Assembly: GCA_963800235.1 (NCBI GenBank)
Contig: CAWDAD010000003.1
Location: 1-64,000, forward strand
Reading direction: 5' to 3'
DNA from: CAVVNP01 sp963800235
GTDB lineage: Bacteria > Actinomycetota > Acidimicrobiia > Acidimicrobiales > Iamiaceae
DNA: 64,000 nt
The notes beneath the pieces are model-generated. The model was not told the origin of the DNA. It did no database searches and saw only the letters and a program-made list of their open reading frames with translations. A program made the position numbers and the translations under genes. The number at the start of each line of letters is the position of its first letter. The stretch's first letter is position 1. Below are positions 26,483 through 35,044 of the stretch, piece after piece.

Positions 26483-26524
26483 ATGAGCACCGGGCTCGCC
26501 CCCCTGCGGGGGCCGACGTCGTGA
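26483..26524 (+). CDS. Possible 13-codon leader peptide
   Basis: A small frame, ATG 26483 to TGA 26524, reads MSTGLAPLRGPTS. It has a better ribosome binding site (GGAGGA, 8 bases upstream) than the SDR that follows, and its stop overlaps the SDR GTG (GTGA). Inside it, GCCCCC-CTGC-GGGGGC can form a hairpin right before the SDR start. It may couple or attenuate SDR translation. It could also be a chance frame. Confidence 0.4.
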   Translation: MSTGLAPLRGPTS

Positions 26525-27309
26525 GCATCGAGATCGACCTCGACGGGCGGGTGGCGCTGGTGACCGGCGGGGCGTCGGGCGTCGGGCGTGGCGTCGCCGA
26601 CCGGCTGGCCGACGCCGGCGCCCGGGTCGTGGTGTGCGGCCGCCGCCCCCGTCCCGACGACCTGCCCGACCGCCTCGGGTACGAGGTGGCCGACGTCCGG
26701 GAGAGCGACCAGGCGGTGGCGCTGGTGGGCCGGGTGGCGGCGGGCGCAGGCCGGCTGGACCTGGTGGTCAACAACGCCGGCGGTGCACCCACCGCCGACT
26801 CGGCGACCGCGTCGCCCCGCTTCACGGCCAAGGTGGTCGGGTTGAACCTGCTGGCGGCGATCGACGTGGCCCAGGCCGCCAACGCGGTGATGCAGCGCCA
26901 GGACGGCGGCGGCTCGATCGTGAACATCGGGAGCATGAGCGGCCTGCGGGCGTCGCCGGACAGCCTGGCCTACGGCATCGCCAAGGCCGGGCTGGTCAAC
27001 GCCACCGAGACCCTCGCCATGGAGTGGGCCCCCGCCGTCCGCGTGAACTGCGTCGCCGCCGGCATGGTGCGCACCGCCGCGTTCGAGGAGTACTACGGCG
27101 GACCGGAGGGCGCCGCCGAGGTCTCGGCCACCGTGCCGCTCGGTCGGGTCGCCGATCCGGCCGACGTCGGCAACGCGGTGGTCTTCCTGGCCTCGCCCCT
27201 CGCCTCGTACGTGAGCGGGGCGACGCTGATCGTGCACGGCGGGGGCGAGCCATTGGAGCTGCACCGCGTGCTCGGCCGGGCCCATGCCGCCCGGTCGACC
27301 GACGCCTGA
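26521..27309 (+). CDS. Short-chain dehydrogenase divergent from the ipd operon
   Basis: A classical SDR of 262 residues with the cofactor loop TGGASGVGRGVA near residue 14, NNAGG near 85, a catalytic serine in NIGSMSGLR and Tyr/Lys in YGIAKAG near 160. Its divergent placement opposite echA20 is the same as for the Rv3549c-type SDR of mycobacterial steroid clusters, so oxidation or reduction of a hydroxy/keto ring intermediate is likely. The start is GTG 26521, within the stop of a possible leader peptide. The shared divergent palindrome suggests joint control with echA20-ipdAB. Confidence 0.88.
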   Translation: MSIEIDLDGRVALVTGGASGVGRGVADRLADAGARVVVCGRRPRPDDLPDRLGYEVADVRESDQAVALVGRVAAGAGRLDLVVNNAGGAPTADSATASPRFTAKVVGLNLLAAIDVAQAANAVMQRQDGGGSIVNIGSMSGLRASPDSLAYGIAKAGLVNATETLAMEWAPAVRVNCVAAGMVRTAAFEEYYGGPEGAAEVSATVPLGRVADPADVGNAVVFLASPLASYVSGATLIVHGGGEPLELHRVLGRAHAARSTDA

Positions 27310-27374
27310 GCGACGCACCGGGGCGACGTACCGGGCGAGGGCTGAGCCGAGCCGAGTCGTCGCCGGACGATCGC

Positions 27375-27803
27375 TCAACGCCGGGGGCGCAGCACCGCCT
27401 GGGTCTGGATGACCTTGGCCAGCGCCCGCCCCGCGTCGTCGACCACCTCGGTCTCGATGACCACGGTCATGGCGCCGACGTGCAGCGGCCGGGCGTAGGC
27501 GGTGGCGGCGCCGTCGGCCAGGCCCCGGAAGAAGTTCGACTTCGACTCGATGGTCGAGGTGGCGGTCGCGCCGTCCGGCAGGTTCAGGAAGGCGCAGGCC
27601 CCGCCGGCGGAGTCCGCCAGCGTCATCAGTGCCCCGCCGTGGAGCAGGCCGCCGGTCGTGCAGAGCTCGGCCCGCCACTCGAGCCGCAGCACCACCGCCT
27701 CGGCGGCCAACGAGACGACGTCGACCCCGAGGGTGGCGCAGAGGGGCATCGCCTGCTCCACGAACTGCTGAGGGTCGCCGACGCCACCCGCCTCGCCGCT
27801 CAT
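27375..27803 (-). CDS. PaaI-family hotdog thioesterase
   Basis: The 142-residue protein has the hotdog fold and the PaaI/acyl-CoA thioesterase core: LCTTGGLLHGGALMTLADSAGG, with the HGG motif near residue 56 and the acidic residue on the hotdog helix, then ATSTIESKSNFFRG and a C-terminal strand AKVIQTQAVL. It would hydrolyse acyl-CoAs, perhaps releasing CoA from stalled catabolic intermediates. It stands alone on the minus strand, divergent from the MmcQ/YjbR gene. Confidence 0.88.
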   Translation of the reverse strand: MSGEAGGVGDPQQFVEQAMPLCATLGVDVVSLAAEAVVLRLEWRAELCTTGGLLHGGALMTLADSAGGACAFLNLPDGATATSTIESKSNFFRGLADGAATAYARPLHVGAMTVVIETEVVDDAGRALAKVIQTQAVLRPRR

Positions 27804-27937
27804 GCCGCCCGAGGCTACGGCGCTCGACCTCGGCTGCCCCCGTCGGAGCGGCGCTGGCCGGGGAGCGGGCGTCGGAGCCCACCGGACCGCGACGATGGGT
27901 CGGTGGGGGCCGACCCGGCGCCCCCTCGACGAGGAGG

Positions 27938-28294
27938 ATGACCGTGCTGACCCTCGATGCCGCCCGCCGCTTGGCCCTCTCCCTGCCCGAGGCGACCGAG
28001 CAGGACCACCACGGGTTCCCCTCGTTCCGGGTGCGGGGGAAGATCTTCGCCACCCAGCCCGATGCCTCGTTCCTGCACGTGATGGCCGAGGACGACGAGA
28101 TCCGGGCGGCGGTCGCCGAGGACCCGGGCGCCTTCGAGGAGGTCTGGTGGGGCAAGCGCCTCTCGGCCGTCCGCGTCCACCTCGCCCTGGCCGACGCCGG
28201 CGAGGTCGAGGAGCTGCTCATCGATGCGTGGCGGCGCAAGGCGCCCAAGACCCTGGTCACGGCCTTCGACGCCGATCGGGGTGGCCGCGGCTGA
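27938..28294 (+). CDS. MmcQ/YjbR family protein
   Basis: This small protein of 118 residues belongs to the MmcQ/YjbR family (CyaY-like double-wing fold): LSLPEATEQDHHGFPSFRVRGKIFAT near the start, and WGKRLSAVRVHLALADAGEVEELLIDAWRRKAPK near the end. Its function is not established, although DNA binding has been proposed for the fold. ATG 27938 has a clear GAGGAGG ribosome binding site. Its 3' end overlaps the convergent HNH gene by 38 bases. Confidence 0.85.
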   Translation: MTVLTLDAARRLALSLPEATEQDHHGFPSFRVRGKIFATQPDASFLHVMAEDDEIRAAVAEDPGAFEEVWWGKRLSAVRVHLALADAGEVEELLIDAWRRKAPKTLVTAFDADRGGRG

Positions 28295-29549
28295 CCGGCG
28301 CGCATGGCTCGCGTTCGGTCCCGGTCGTCGGGCCCCCTCGTCCCGAGCCCGGTGGGCCGGGTGGATGGAGCGTCCAGGTGAAGGCCCGGTCGCCGGGTCG
28401 GAGGTTCCAGCCGGCGGTGGTGATCAGGTCGTGGTGGTGGCCGCACAGGGGGGCGAGCTCGTCGAGGCGGGTGCGGCCGGTGTCGGCCCACCCCGTCGCC
28501 GAGGTGGTGTGGTGGATCTCGAGGTGCCGGTGGCTTCCGCAGACGACGCAGCCGTCGTGGAGGACCTCGAGGCAGACCTTCATGTGCTCGGTCGGGGTCC
28601 GAGACGTGGTCGCCATCGCCTTGAGGTCGCCGCCGTGGCGCAGGAACAACCGCAACGTGGCCTCGCCCAGCTGGTCGACCGCCCACGCCACCGGCACCGA
28701 CCCGACACCGGGGATCTCGCACCGCTCCCCCGGTTGCAGGCAGCCCCGTCGCAGGGCGGCGAGGTCGACGATCACCGACACCGCCGTCTTCGGCCTCGGC
28801 GCCCGACCGTGGTCGCCGCTGTCACCGTGGGCTGGACCGCCGCTGCGGGATCGACGGGCCAGCTCGACCAGCGCATCGAACGCGTAGGCGGCGGCCGGCT
28901 CGCGTCGCCCCTCGGCGTGGGCGTCTTTGAAGATGCCCTGGGCCCGGCGTTCGAGCTCGGCCCGGATCTCCGCCATCGCCCCCGGCGGCCCCGACGCCAG
29001 CAGCGTGGCGCACCCCTCGGCATCGGTGCCGAAGCGCACCTGCCGGGCGGCGTGCTGACGACGAGCCCGTGCTGCGTCCTCCTCCGCTGAGCGGGCGGCG
29101 GCCTTGACCCGTTCGGCGCGCTGGCGGGTCTGGCGCAACGTCTCGGACCGAGCCCGCTCGACCAGCTCGCCCTCGCTGCCCGGGTCGGCGGTCGCCGCCG
29201 ACGCCACCTCGGCCGCCTGGTCGGTCGACAGCGCCCCCTGCCGCAACGCCTCGCGCAGACCGCTGCGCTGGCCCAGGTGCTCCGCCGTCTCGGCATCCCG
29301 TCGGGCCGCCCCGTACGACCGGCCGGTCTTCATGGTCATCCAGTCCTCGAACGACCGGGCCCCGTCGCCGCCCCACGACCCCGTCTCCGCCACCCGGGCC
29401 GACAGCATCAACCGCGCCCCACCCAGCAGCTTCTCCGCCTCGAGCACCGCATTCAGCGCCACGCGGGCATCGGAGCCAGCCAGCCGTGCGGCATCGAGCG
29501 ATCCGACCAACACCGACAGCCCGTCGCGCACCCGCCGGAACGATCCCAC
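28257..29549 (-). CDS. DUF222 / HNH endonuclease-domain protein
   Basis: About 430 residues with an N-terminal DUF222 region (DAETAEHLGQRSGLREALRQGALSTDQAAEVA) rich in helices and a C-terminal HNH nuclease motif: CVVCGSHRHLEIHHTTSATGWADTG then LAPLCGHHHDLITTAGW. These proteins are abundant in actinobacteria, often in many copies, and may be selfish or part of mobile units, but their biology is unclear. Codon use around its N-terminus is less GC-rich than its neighbours. GTG 29549 is preferred; GTG 29645, with a good GGGAGGTGG site, would add 32 residues of odd composition. Confidence 0.85.
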   Translation of the reverse strand: MGSFRRVRDGLSVLVGSLDAARLAGSDARVALNAVLEAEKLLGGARLMLSARVAETGSWGGDGARSFEDWMTMKTGRSYGAARRDAETAEHLGQRSGLREALRQGALSTDQAAEVASAATADPGSEGELVERARSETLRQTRQRAERVKAAARSAEEDAARARRQHAARQVRFGTDAEGCATLLASGPPGAMAEIRAELERRAQGIFKDAHAEGRREPAAAYAFDALVELARRSRSGGPAHGDSGDHGRAPRPKTAVSVIVDLAALRRGCLQPGERCEIPGVGSVPVAWAVDQLGEATLRLFLRHGGDLKAMATTSRTPTEHMKVCLEVLHDGCVVCGSHRHLEIHHTTSATGWADTGRTRLDELAPLCGHHHDLITTAGWNLRPGDRAFTWTLHPPGPPGSGRGGPTTGTEREPCAPVSRGHPDRRRRP

Positions 29550-29813
29550 CGCGCCATCCGATCCCGCGACGACGACGACGACCCCGACGCAGAGGCACCC
29601 GACACGCCCACCGAACCCGGCAGCTCCAACAGCTCCGACGCGCACACGGCTGGCCACCTCCCGTCTCACGACACCGCTCGACGACCGGCACAGGAACACT
29701 GTCACCGGCCACGAGCACACTGGATGAACGGGTCCCGACGGACCGAGCCACTCCCCCACCGCCGCCCCGCCGACCAGACCGTCGCCGACACGTGTGGAAG
29801 CTGGTTCGCCGAG

Positions 29814-29819
29814 TATACA
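29814..29819 (+). promoter_or_regulatory. Promoter-like AT island (TATACA)
   Basis: TATACA lies in the most AT-rich stretch of the region (about 29810-29850) between the divergent HNH and tag genes. It fits a -10 box for tag; TGTATA on the other strand could serve the HNH gene. No convincing -35 box was found. Confidence 0.35.
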
Positions 29820-29867
29820 CCAACACCAGTTCGATAGGCAAGCACCAATGCGAGGATCGAGCAGCTG

Positions 29868-30473
29868 ATGGGCGAAGGGAACGGCCCGATCGTGGGTGAG
29901 GACGGCGTCGCACGGTGCCCGTGGGCCGATCGGGTGCCGCTGCTGCGCCGCTACCACGACGAGGAGTGGGGCGTGGCGATCCACGACGAGCGAGGGCTGT
30001 ACGAGCGGCTGGTGCTCGAGGGGTTCCAGTCCGGGCTGTCGTGGCTCACCATCCTGCGCAAGCGGCCGGCGTTCCGGCTGGCGTTCGCCGACTTCGACGC
30101 CGACGAGGTCGCCGCCTTCACCGACCACGACGTGCAGCGCCTCCTCGCCGACGCCGGCATCGTCCGCCACCGGGGCAAGATCGAGGCGGCCGTCACCAAC
30201 GCCCGAGCGGTCATCGGGCTCCGCGACGACGTCGGCCTCGACCGGCTGGTCTGGTCGCACCGCCCGGACGACCAGCCGGCGCCCCGGACGACGGCCGAGC
30301 TCCCCGGCAGGTCGGACGAGTCGACCGCGCTGGCCCAGGACCTCCACCGCCGGGGGTTCCGCTTCGTCGGTCCCACCACCGCCCACGCCCTCATGGAGGC
30401 CGTCGGCATCGTCGACACCCACCTGGTCGGCTGCCACCGCCGGGGGTCCGGCGACCCCAGCCGGTGTTCCTGA
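29868..30473 (+). CDS. tag: DNA-3-methyladenine glycosylase I
   Basis: The 201-residue protein matches Tag along its length: CPWAD with the zinc-binding cysteine near residue 17, YHDEEWGV, LEGFQSGLSWLTILRKR, GIVRHRGKIEAAVTNA, and a C-terminal GFRFVGPTTAHALMEAVGIVDTHLVGC that includes the remaining zinc ligands. It removes 3-methyladenine from alkylated DNA in base-excision repair. The start at ATG 29868 lacks a strong ribosome binding site; GTG 29892 is an alternative. It is followed by an ABC exporter operon. Confidence 0.94.
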   Translation: MGEGNGPIVGEDGVARCPWADRVPLLRRYHDEEWGVAIHDERGLYERLVLEGFQSGLSWLTILRKRPAFRLAFADFDADEVAAFTDHDVQRLLADAGIVRHRGKIEAAVTNARAVIGLRDDVGLDRLVWSHRPDDQPAPRTTAELPGRSDESTALAQDLHRRGFRFVGPTTAHALMEAVGIVDTHLVGCHRRGSGDPSRCS

Positions 30474-30503
30474 TCGGCGGGTTGCTGGTACACCGGAACG
30501 ACG

Positions 30504-31586
30504 ATGACCGAACCGGCCGAGACCGCACCCCGCGTCCTGGACGTCGCGGGCGTGGCGCGGCGCTACGGCGAGCGCTGGGCGCTGCGGGACGTGTCGCTCG
30601 CCATCCGGGCAGGCGAGGTGTGCTGCCTGCTCGGCCCGAACGGAGCGGGCAAGACGACGCTGGTCTCGATCATCGCCGGGCTCCGGTCCGCCGACGCGGG
30701 GACGGTCACCGTCGACGGCCTGGACGTCTCGAGCGGCGGGCGCGACGTCCGCACCCGCATCGGGCTGGCCGGCCAGGAGACCGGCGTCTACCCGACCGTC
30801 ACGGTCCGCCAGAACCTCGACTTCTGGTGCCGCGTCGCCGGGATGACCGGGGGCGACCGGCGTCGGCGGATCGACGAGGTGGCCGAGACCCTCGAGCTCA
30901 CCGACCTGCTCGACCGCAAGGCCCGGTTCCTCTCCGGCGGGCAGCGGCGGCGGCTCCACGCCGCGGTGGCGCTGGTCCACCGCCCCCGCCTGCTGATGCT
31001 CGACGAGCCGACGACCGGCGTCGACATCTCCACCCGGTCCCGGCTGCTCGCGGCGGTGTCCCGGCTGGCCGAGGTCGACGGCTGCGCCGTGCTCTACACC
31101 ACCCACTACCTGCCGGAGGTCGAGGAGCTGCGGGCCACGGTGGTGATCCTCGACCGGGGACGCATCCTGGCCCGGGGAACCCTCGACGAGCTGATCGCCC
31201 GCCACGGCGCGGGCATGGTCGAGCTGACCTTCGACGGACCGCCTCCGCCGATCCCGGACGTCCCGGACAGGGCCGGGATCGACGCCGACACCGAGGTCGG
31301 GATCGAGGTGGACGGCCCGACCGCCCGCATCCCGACCGACCGCCCGGCGGCCACCGCCGCCTCCCTCCTGGGCCGCCTCTCCCCCGCCGACGCCGAGCGG
31401 CTCGAGTCGGTCGAGCTGTCCCGGCCGAGCCTCGACTCGGTCTTCCTCGCCATCACCGGTCGGGCGTACCCCGAGGACGAAGCTGCGGCCAGCGCGCCGG
31501 CGGACGCCGCCCGCCCCGGCCAGGGCGCCGACCACGTCGGCGCGGCGAGCGATGCGTCGCCGCCCGGTGGGTCGGCCTCGGCGTGA
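30504..31586 (+). CDS. ABC transporter ATP-binding protein, drug/antibiotic exporter type
   Basis: This cytoplasmic ATPase of 360 residues has Walker A GPNGAGKT (residues 44-51), the Q-loop in GLAGQETGVYPTVTV, the signature LSGGQRRRLHAA near 145 and Walker B LLMLDEPTTG near 165. Its C-terminal extension of about 130 residues is typical of DrrA-like exporter ATPases. Its TGA stop overlaps the GTG start of the permease, so the two are translationally coupled and form an ABC-2 exporter. The cargo is unknown; drug, lipid or signal export are possible. Confidence 0.93.
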   Translation: MTEPAETAPRVLDVAGVARRYGERWALRDVSLAIRAGEVCCLLGPNGAGKTTLVSIIAGLRSADAGTVTVDGLDVSSGGRDVRTRIGLAGQETGVYPTVTVRQNLDFWCRVAGMTGGDRRRRIDEVAETLELTDLLDRKARFLSGGQRRRLHAAVALVHRPRLLMLDEPTTGVDISTRSRLLAAVSRLAEVDGCAVLYTTHYLPEVEELRATVVILDRGRILARGTLDELIARHGAGMVELTFDGPPPPIPDVPDRAGIDADTEVGIEVDGPTARIPTDRPAATAASLLGRLSPADAERLESVELSRPSLDSVFLAITGRAYPEDEAAASAPADAARPGQGADHVGAASDASPPGGSASA

Positions 31587-32368
31587 CCCGCGGCCACCTC
31601 CGCCGCATCGGTGCGGTCGGGCTGCTCGACCTGCGGATCCTGCGGGCCGACCCCGCCTTCCTCATCATCTTCACCGTCATCCCGGTGGCCTACATGGCCT
31701 TCAGCGAGAAGGCGATGGGGGCGGCGCTGCGCCTGCAGCACCCCGGTCAGCACCTGAGCGGCGCCGCCTTCACCGTGCCGGCCGCCGCGGTGCTCTTCAG
31801 CGGGTTCATGGTCGGGAACCTGGGCTTCGGCATCTTCCGGGAGCACGGCTGGTCGACCTGGGAGCGGCTCCGGGGCTCGGCCCTCTCGCCGTTCGAGCTG
31901 ATGGCCGGCAAGAGCCTGGTGCCGATCCTCACCCTGGTGCTGCAGATCGCGGTGCTCCTGGGCGGTGGCTCGCTGATGTTCGACCTGCACCTGCGCGGGT
32001 CGCTGCTCGCCTTCCTGCTGGTGGCGGCGGCCATGGCGGTGATGGAGGTGGCGCTCGCCTTCATGCTGCTGTCGGTCTGCCGCAGCGTCATCCAGCTCAA
32101 CGCGGTGACCAACGCCGGCACGCTCCTGCTGGGCGGCTTCGCCGGGGCCCTCACCCCGATCGAGTTCCTGCCGGGATGGGCCCAGGCGGTCGCACCCGTC
32201 ACCCCGCCCTACTGGGCCATCAAGGGGTTCCGCCGGGTGACCATCGAGTCCGGCGGCCTCGCCGACGTCGCCGTGCCGATCGCCGTGCTGCTGGCGTTCG
32301 CCGTGGTCTTCGCCCTGGTGGCCGCCAACCGCCTCGACCTGGAGGCGGCCAAGACCGACTACGCCTGA
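31583..32368 (+). CDS. ABC-2 type transporter permease
   Basis: About 261 residues with six predicted membrane segments, including FLIIFTVIPVAYMAF, AAVLFSGFMVGNLGFGIF, LTLVLQIAVLLGGGSLMF and a last segment before the tail NRLDLEAAKTDYA. The ABC-2 signature region GGFAGALTPIEFLPGWAQAVAPVTPPYWAIKGFR is well kept. The GTG start at 31583 sits inside the ATPase stop (GTGA). It forms the membrane half of the exporter with the preceding ATPase. Confidence 0.9.
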   Translation: MTRGHLRRIGAVGLLDLRILRADPAFLIIFTVIPVAYMAFSEKAMGAALRLQHPGQHLSGAAFTVPAAAVLFSGFMVGNLGFGIFREHGWSTWERLRGSALSPFELMAGKSLVPILTLVLQIAVLLGGGSLMFDLHLRGSLLAFLLVAAAMAVMEVALAFMLLSVCRSVIQLNAVTNAGTLLLGGFAGALTPIEFLPGWAQAVAPVTPPYWAIKGFRRVTIESGGLADVAVPIAVLLAFAVVFALVAANRLDLEAAKTDYA

Positions 32369-32438
32369 CGCCGACACCGGCCAGCAGCCCTCGGGCGCCG
32401 ACCGCAGCCGACGAGCGCCCGGCAGGTCGGACGGCCGG

Positions 32439-32641
32439 TCAGACCGGTTGGACCGGCTTGCGACGCCCGGTCAGTAGATCATCGGGAATCCCCGACATGC
32501 CGATCAGGATCCCGAGGTGGCGGCTGAGGCTGGAGGCGTGCGCCAGCGCATTGCCGACGTAGGCGGTCACCGCCTCGATGCCGTGCCGGCGATCACCGGG
32601 TGCAGCAGCTCGCCGCAGCGAGCGAGGGCCTCGTCCGTCAT
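32439..32641 (-). pseudogene. Small gene of about 67 codons broken by one missing base
   Basis: Starting at ATG 32641, four bases after the stop of the exported protein gene, the frame reads MTDEALARCGELLHPVIAG and then goes out of phase near 32585. The next frame continues with HGIEAVTAYVGNALAHASSL and runs to a TGA at 32439 after TGRRKPVQPV. One extra base would join them into one small soluble protein. No family is recognised. It may be a real small gene with a sequencing error or a decaying gene in the same transcript as the exported protein. Confidence 0.5.
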
Positions 32642-32645
32642 CGCA

Positions 32646-35024
32646 TCACCCGGTGAAGGTCGGCACGGCCGCGACCGGCGTCGCCACGGGGGCCGCCGGC
32701 ACCGCTGCTCCCCCTCCGCCGGTCCCGGCTCCGGGGCCGGTGCCCGGGCCGTTGGTCGTCGGTGGCCCCGAGGTCAGGGGCGAGGCCAGCGCCGTGGTGG
32801 GCGGTGCCGAGGTGGGCGGCGCGGTCGTCGGCGGCGCGTCGGTCGTGGTGGTGATGGCGAAGGAGACGGCGGGCGTCAGCGGGTCGACGGTGGTGGCCGC
32901 CACCGCGGCCTCGCCGCGGACCGACCCGGTCACCAGCGGACCCGACGTCGCGGTGCCGTCCGCCGCCGACGTCACCGTCTCGGTGGTGCACGAGCACGAC
33001 GCGAACAGCACCGACGGGCCGCCGGTCGGGGCCGTGAAGGTGACCGGGGCGCCGGCCACCGGCTCGCCGAGCGAGTCGGTCACCCGGGCCACGAGCGGCG
33101 CCGACAAGCGGGACCCCGCCGGGCCGCTCTGGCCGGCCCCCGAGACCGCCACGAGCTGCAGGGCGGTCGGGACGGTCGGCGTGGCCCCGACGATCTGGGG
33201 CGCGGGAACCGGCACGGTCGAGAGGGTCCAGTCCTGGGCGAGCTGCTCGACGGTGATGGCATCGAGGTGCACCGACGGAGCCGCCGCCGCCGGGAACACC
33301 CGCAACCGCAACCCCGTGAGCGGGGTGCCCTGCCAGCCGACCGGCAGCTTCACGACGGTGCGACCCCGGCCGACCTTGACGAACGGGTAGCCGCTGCCCA
33401 GGTCGTTCTCGTACCAGGTGCCGCTGCCGGCGAGCTGGAGGTCGATGCCGACGCTCGTCACCCCCGAGCCCGAGACCGAGTACTGCACGATGGCGTACTG
33501 GCGGGCGTCGCCGATCTGCGGCGACAGCGGGTCGGACGAGGTGTTCGTGTAGAAGCGGGCCGACTCCTCGCCCATGATGCGGTAGGTCCACGGGTTGGCA
33601 TCCATGGCCCCCTCCCGGGTCTGGCCGGGCGCCGGCGGCGCCACCGGCGCCTGCTGGAAGCGGAACGCGGTGGTGCCGACGTCGGAGAAGTCGTTGTTGC
33701 CGGTGGCGTCGCGGAGAACCGGATGACGGCCGTCGAAGGCCCCGGTGAAGGGCACGTCGGTCTCGCTGATGGCCCCCTGGGTGTCGGGGTAGTCCGGCGG
33801 CTGCCCGCCCCAGAGGTAGCTGGCGCCGCTGACCGAGCCGTCGGGCTGCACGGTGAAGGAGATGGCGTTCTCGATGTCGGTGGTCCGCCCGTAGCCACCG
33901 GCGAGCAGCCACGGGATGAAGCCGGTGCCGGCGTCCTCGTGGCTCCAGATCACCGTGTAGGCGAGCGTGGTCGCACCGCCCGGTTGCGGGGTCGAGCCCG
34001 CGTAGGTGATCAACGGCGTGTCGTGGGCCGCCGAGGTGGTCCTCCCGTACATCACGGGCGCGTAGGCGTCGGCCAGGTACGCCGGATTCGTCGGGTCGAC
34101 CACCGTGAGCGACACGTCCTGCAGCTGGGCCACCGGCGGGGCGGTGCCGACCGTCTGGGTCGGGTCGACGGCGACGGTGACGGTGTGGGTGCCGGTCGTC
34201 AACGGCCCCGTGAAGCCGGCGTAGGTGAAGGGCTCGGACCCGTCGAAGAGCACCAGCTGCTGCGGGGTCCCCCCGTCGACCGACACGTCGACGACCACCG
34301 CCGGGTCGGACGCCGACGCCCACGACGTGCCGTCAGCGCTGAGGGCCAGGCGCAGCAGGCCCTCGCCCGAGACCGGCGTGACCGGCGGCGGCGTGGGCGT
34401 GAACGGCGTGCGGTAGGGGCCGGTCGTCGTCCCCGGCGAGGTCACGTCGCCGGCCACGCCGACCGGCACCGTCGAGGTCACCGACGAACCGGTCGAGGCC
34501 GTGCCCAGCGCGCCGGGTGCTCCCGGAGCGGTGCGGGTCGGCGGCGCGCCCGGCGTGACCGGGCCGTTCGGGTCGAAGGTGAGGTTCTGGATGAAGGGCC
34601 CGCCGCTGCCGTGCAGCACGAACAGGGAGACGAAGCAGGAGTCGATCCGGCAGTCGTCGGGACCGACGGCGGTCGACATGACCGAGTTGAGCTGCAGGGT
34701 GCCGGCCGCCACGCCCTGGCTGTCGCTGTAGACGATCGTGTTGCGCTGGGCGTTGCAGCCGTCGTTGGGGTTGTTGTCGGGAGGCAGCTGGCCGGTGAAG
34801 ATCTTCAGCGCGGCCGAGCCGCACTGGGTGAAGACGAAGGTGGCGTTCGGGTCGACCCCGGTGGCGACGACCGAGACCGTCTCCCCGTCGACCAGCCCGG
34901 TGTTGGGGGTGACGACCATGGTCGGACCGGCGGCGGCGGCGGCGTCCGGCGCGAGCGAGACCAGCGACGCCACCAGCGCCAGGACGACCACGAACCTGAC
35001 GACGGACCGGCGCAGCTTCGGCAC
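32646..35024 (-). CDS. Large exported protein with N-terminal neocarzinostatin-like domain
   Basis: The 792-residue protein has a signal peptide (VVRFVVVLALVASLVSLAPDAAAAAG). Residues 33-145 look like a neocarzinostatin-fold domain: VTPNTGLVDGETVSVVATGV, FTQCGS, GCNAQ and DDCRIDSCF give the two expected disulfides. A Pro/Thr/Gly linker follows, then a large unknown beta-rich region (TVIWSHEDAGTGFIPWLLAGGYGRTTDIE), and an invasin/Big-type Ig domain near 650-730 (VTDSLGEPVAGAPVTFTAPTGG). The C-terminus is a Thr/Pro/Gly-rich tail without an anchor, so it is secreted or loosely wall-bound. Function unknown; glycan or surface binding is a guess. PHO-box-like repeats lie just upstream. Confidence 0.8.
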   Translation of the reverse strand: MPKLRRSVVRFVVVLALVASLVSLAPDAAAAAGPTMVVTPNTGLVDGETVSVVATGVDPNATFVFTQCGSAALKIFTGQLPPDNNPNDGCNAQRNTIVYSDSQGVAAGTLQLNSVMSTAVGPDDCRIDSCFVSLFVLHGSGGPFIQNLTFDPNGPVTPGAPPTRTAPGAPGALGTASTGSSVTSTVPVGVAGDVTSPGTTTGPYRTPFTPTPPPVTPVSGEGLLRLALSADGTSWASASDPAVVVDVSVDGGTPQQLVLFDGSEPFTYAGFTGPLTTGTHTVTVAVDPTQTVGTAPPVAQLQDVSLTVVDPTNPAYLADAYAPVMYGRTTSAAHDTPLITYAGSTPQPGGATTLAYTVIWSHEDAGTGFIPWLLAGGYGRTTDIENAISFTVQPDGSVSGASYLWGGQPPDYPDTQGAISETDVPFTGAFDGRHPVLRDATGNNDFSDVGTTAFRFQQAPVAPPAPGQTREGAMDANPWTYRIMGEESARFYTNTSSDPLSPQIGDARQYAIVQYSVSGSGVTSVGIDLQLAGSGTWYENDLGSGYPFVKVGRGRTVVKLPVGWQGTPLTGLRLRVFPAAAAPSVHLDAITVEQLAQDWTLSTVPVPAPQIVGATPTVPTALQLVAVSGAGQSGPAGSRLSAPLVARVTDSLGEPVAGAPVTFTAPTGGPSVLFASCSCTTETVTSAADGTATSGPLVTGSVRGEAAVAATTVDPLTPAVSFAITTTTDAPPTTAPPTSAPPTTALASPLTSGPPTTNGPGTGPGAGTGGGGAAVPAAPVATPVAAVPTFTG

Positions 35025-35044
35025 GGCGAGAAGCTAGACCCACC

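Noticed and set aside
32401..32470. CGGTCAGACCGGTTGGACCGG as a further copy of the operator
   Set aside because: It lacks the CTGAC/GTCAG spacing and lies at the 3' end of genes.
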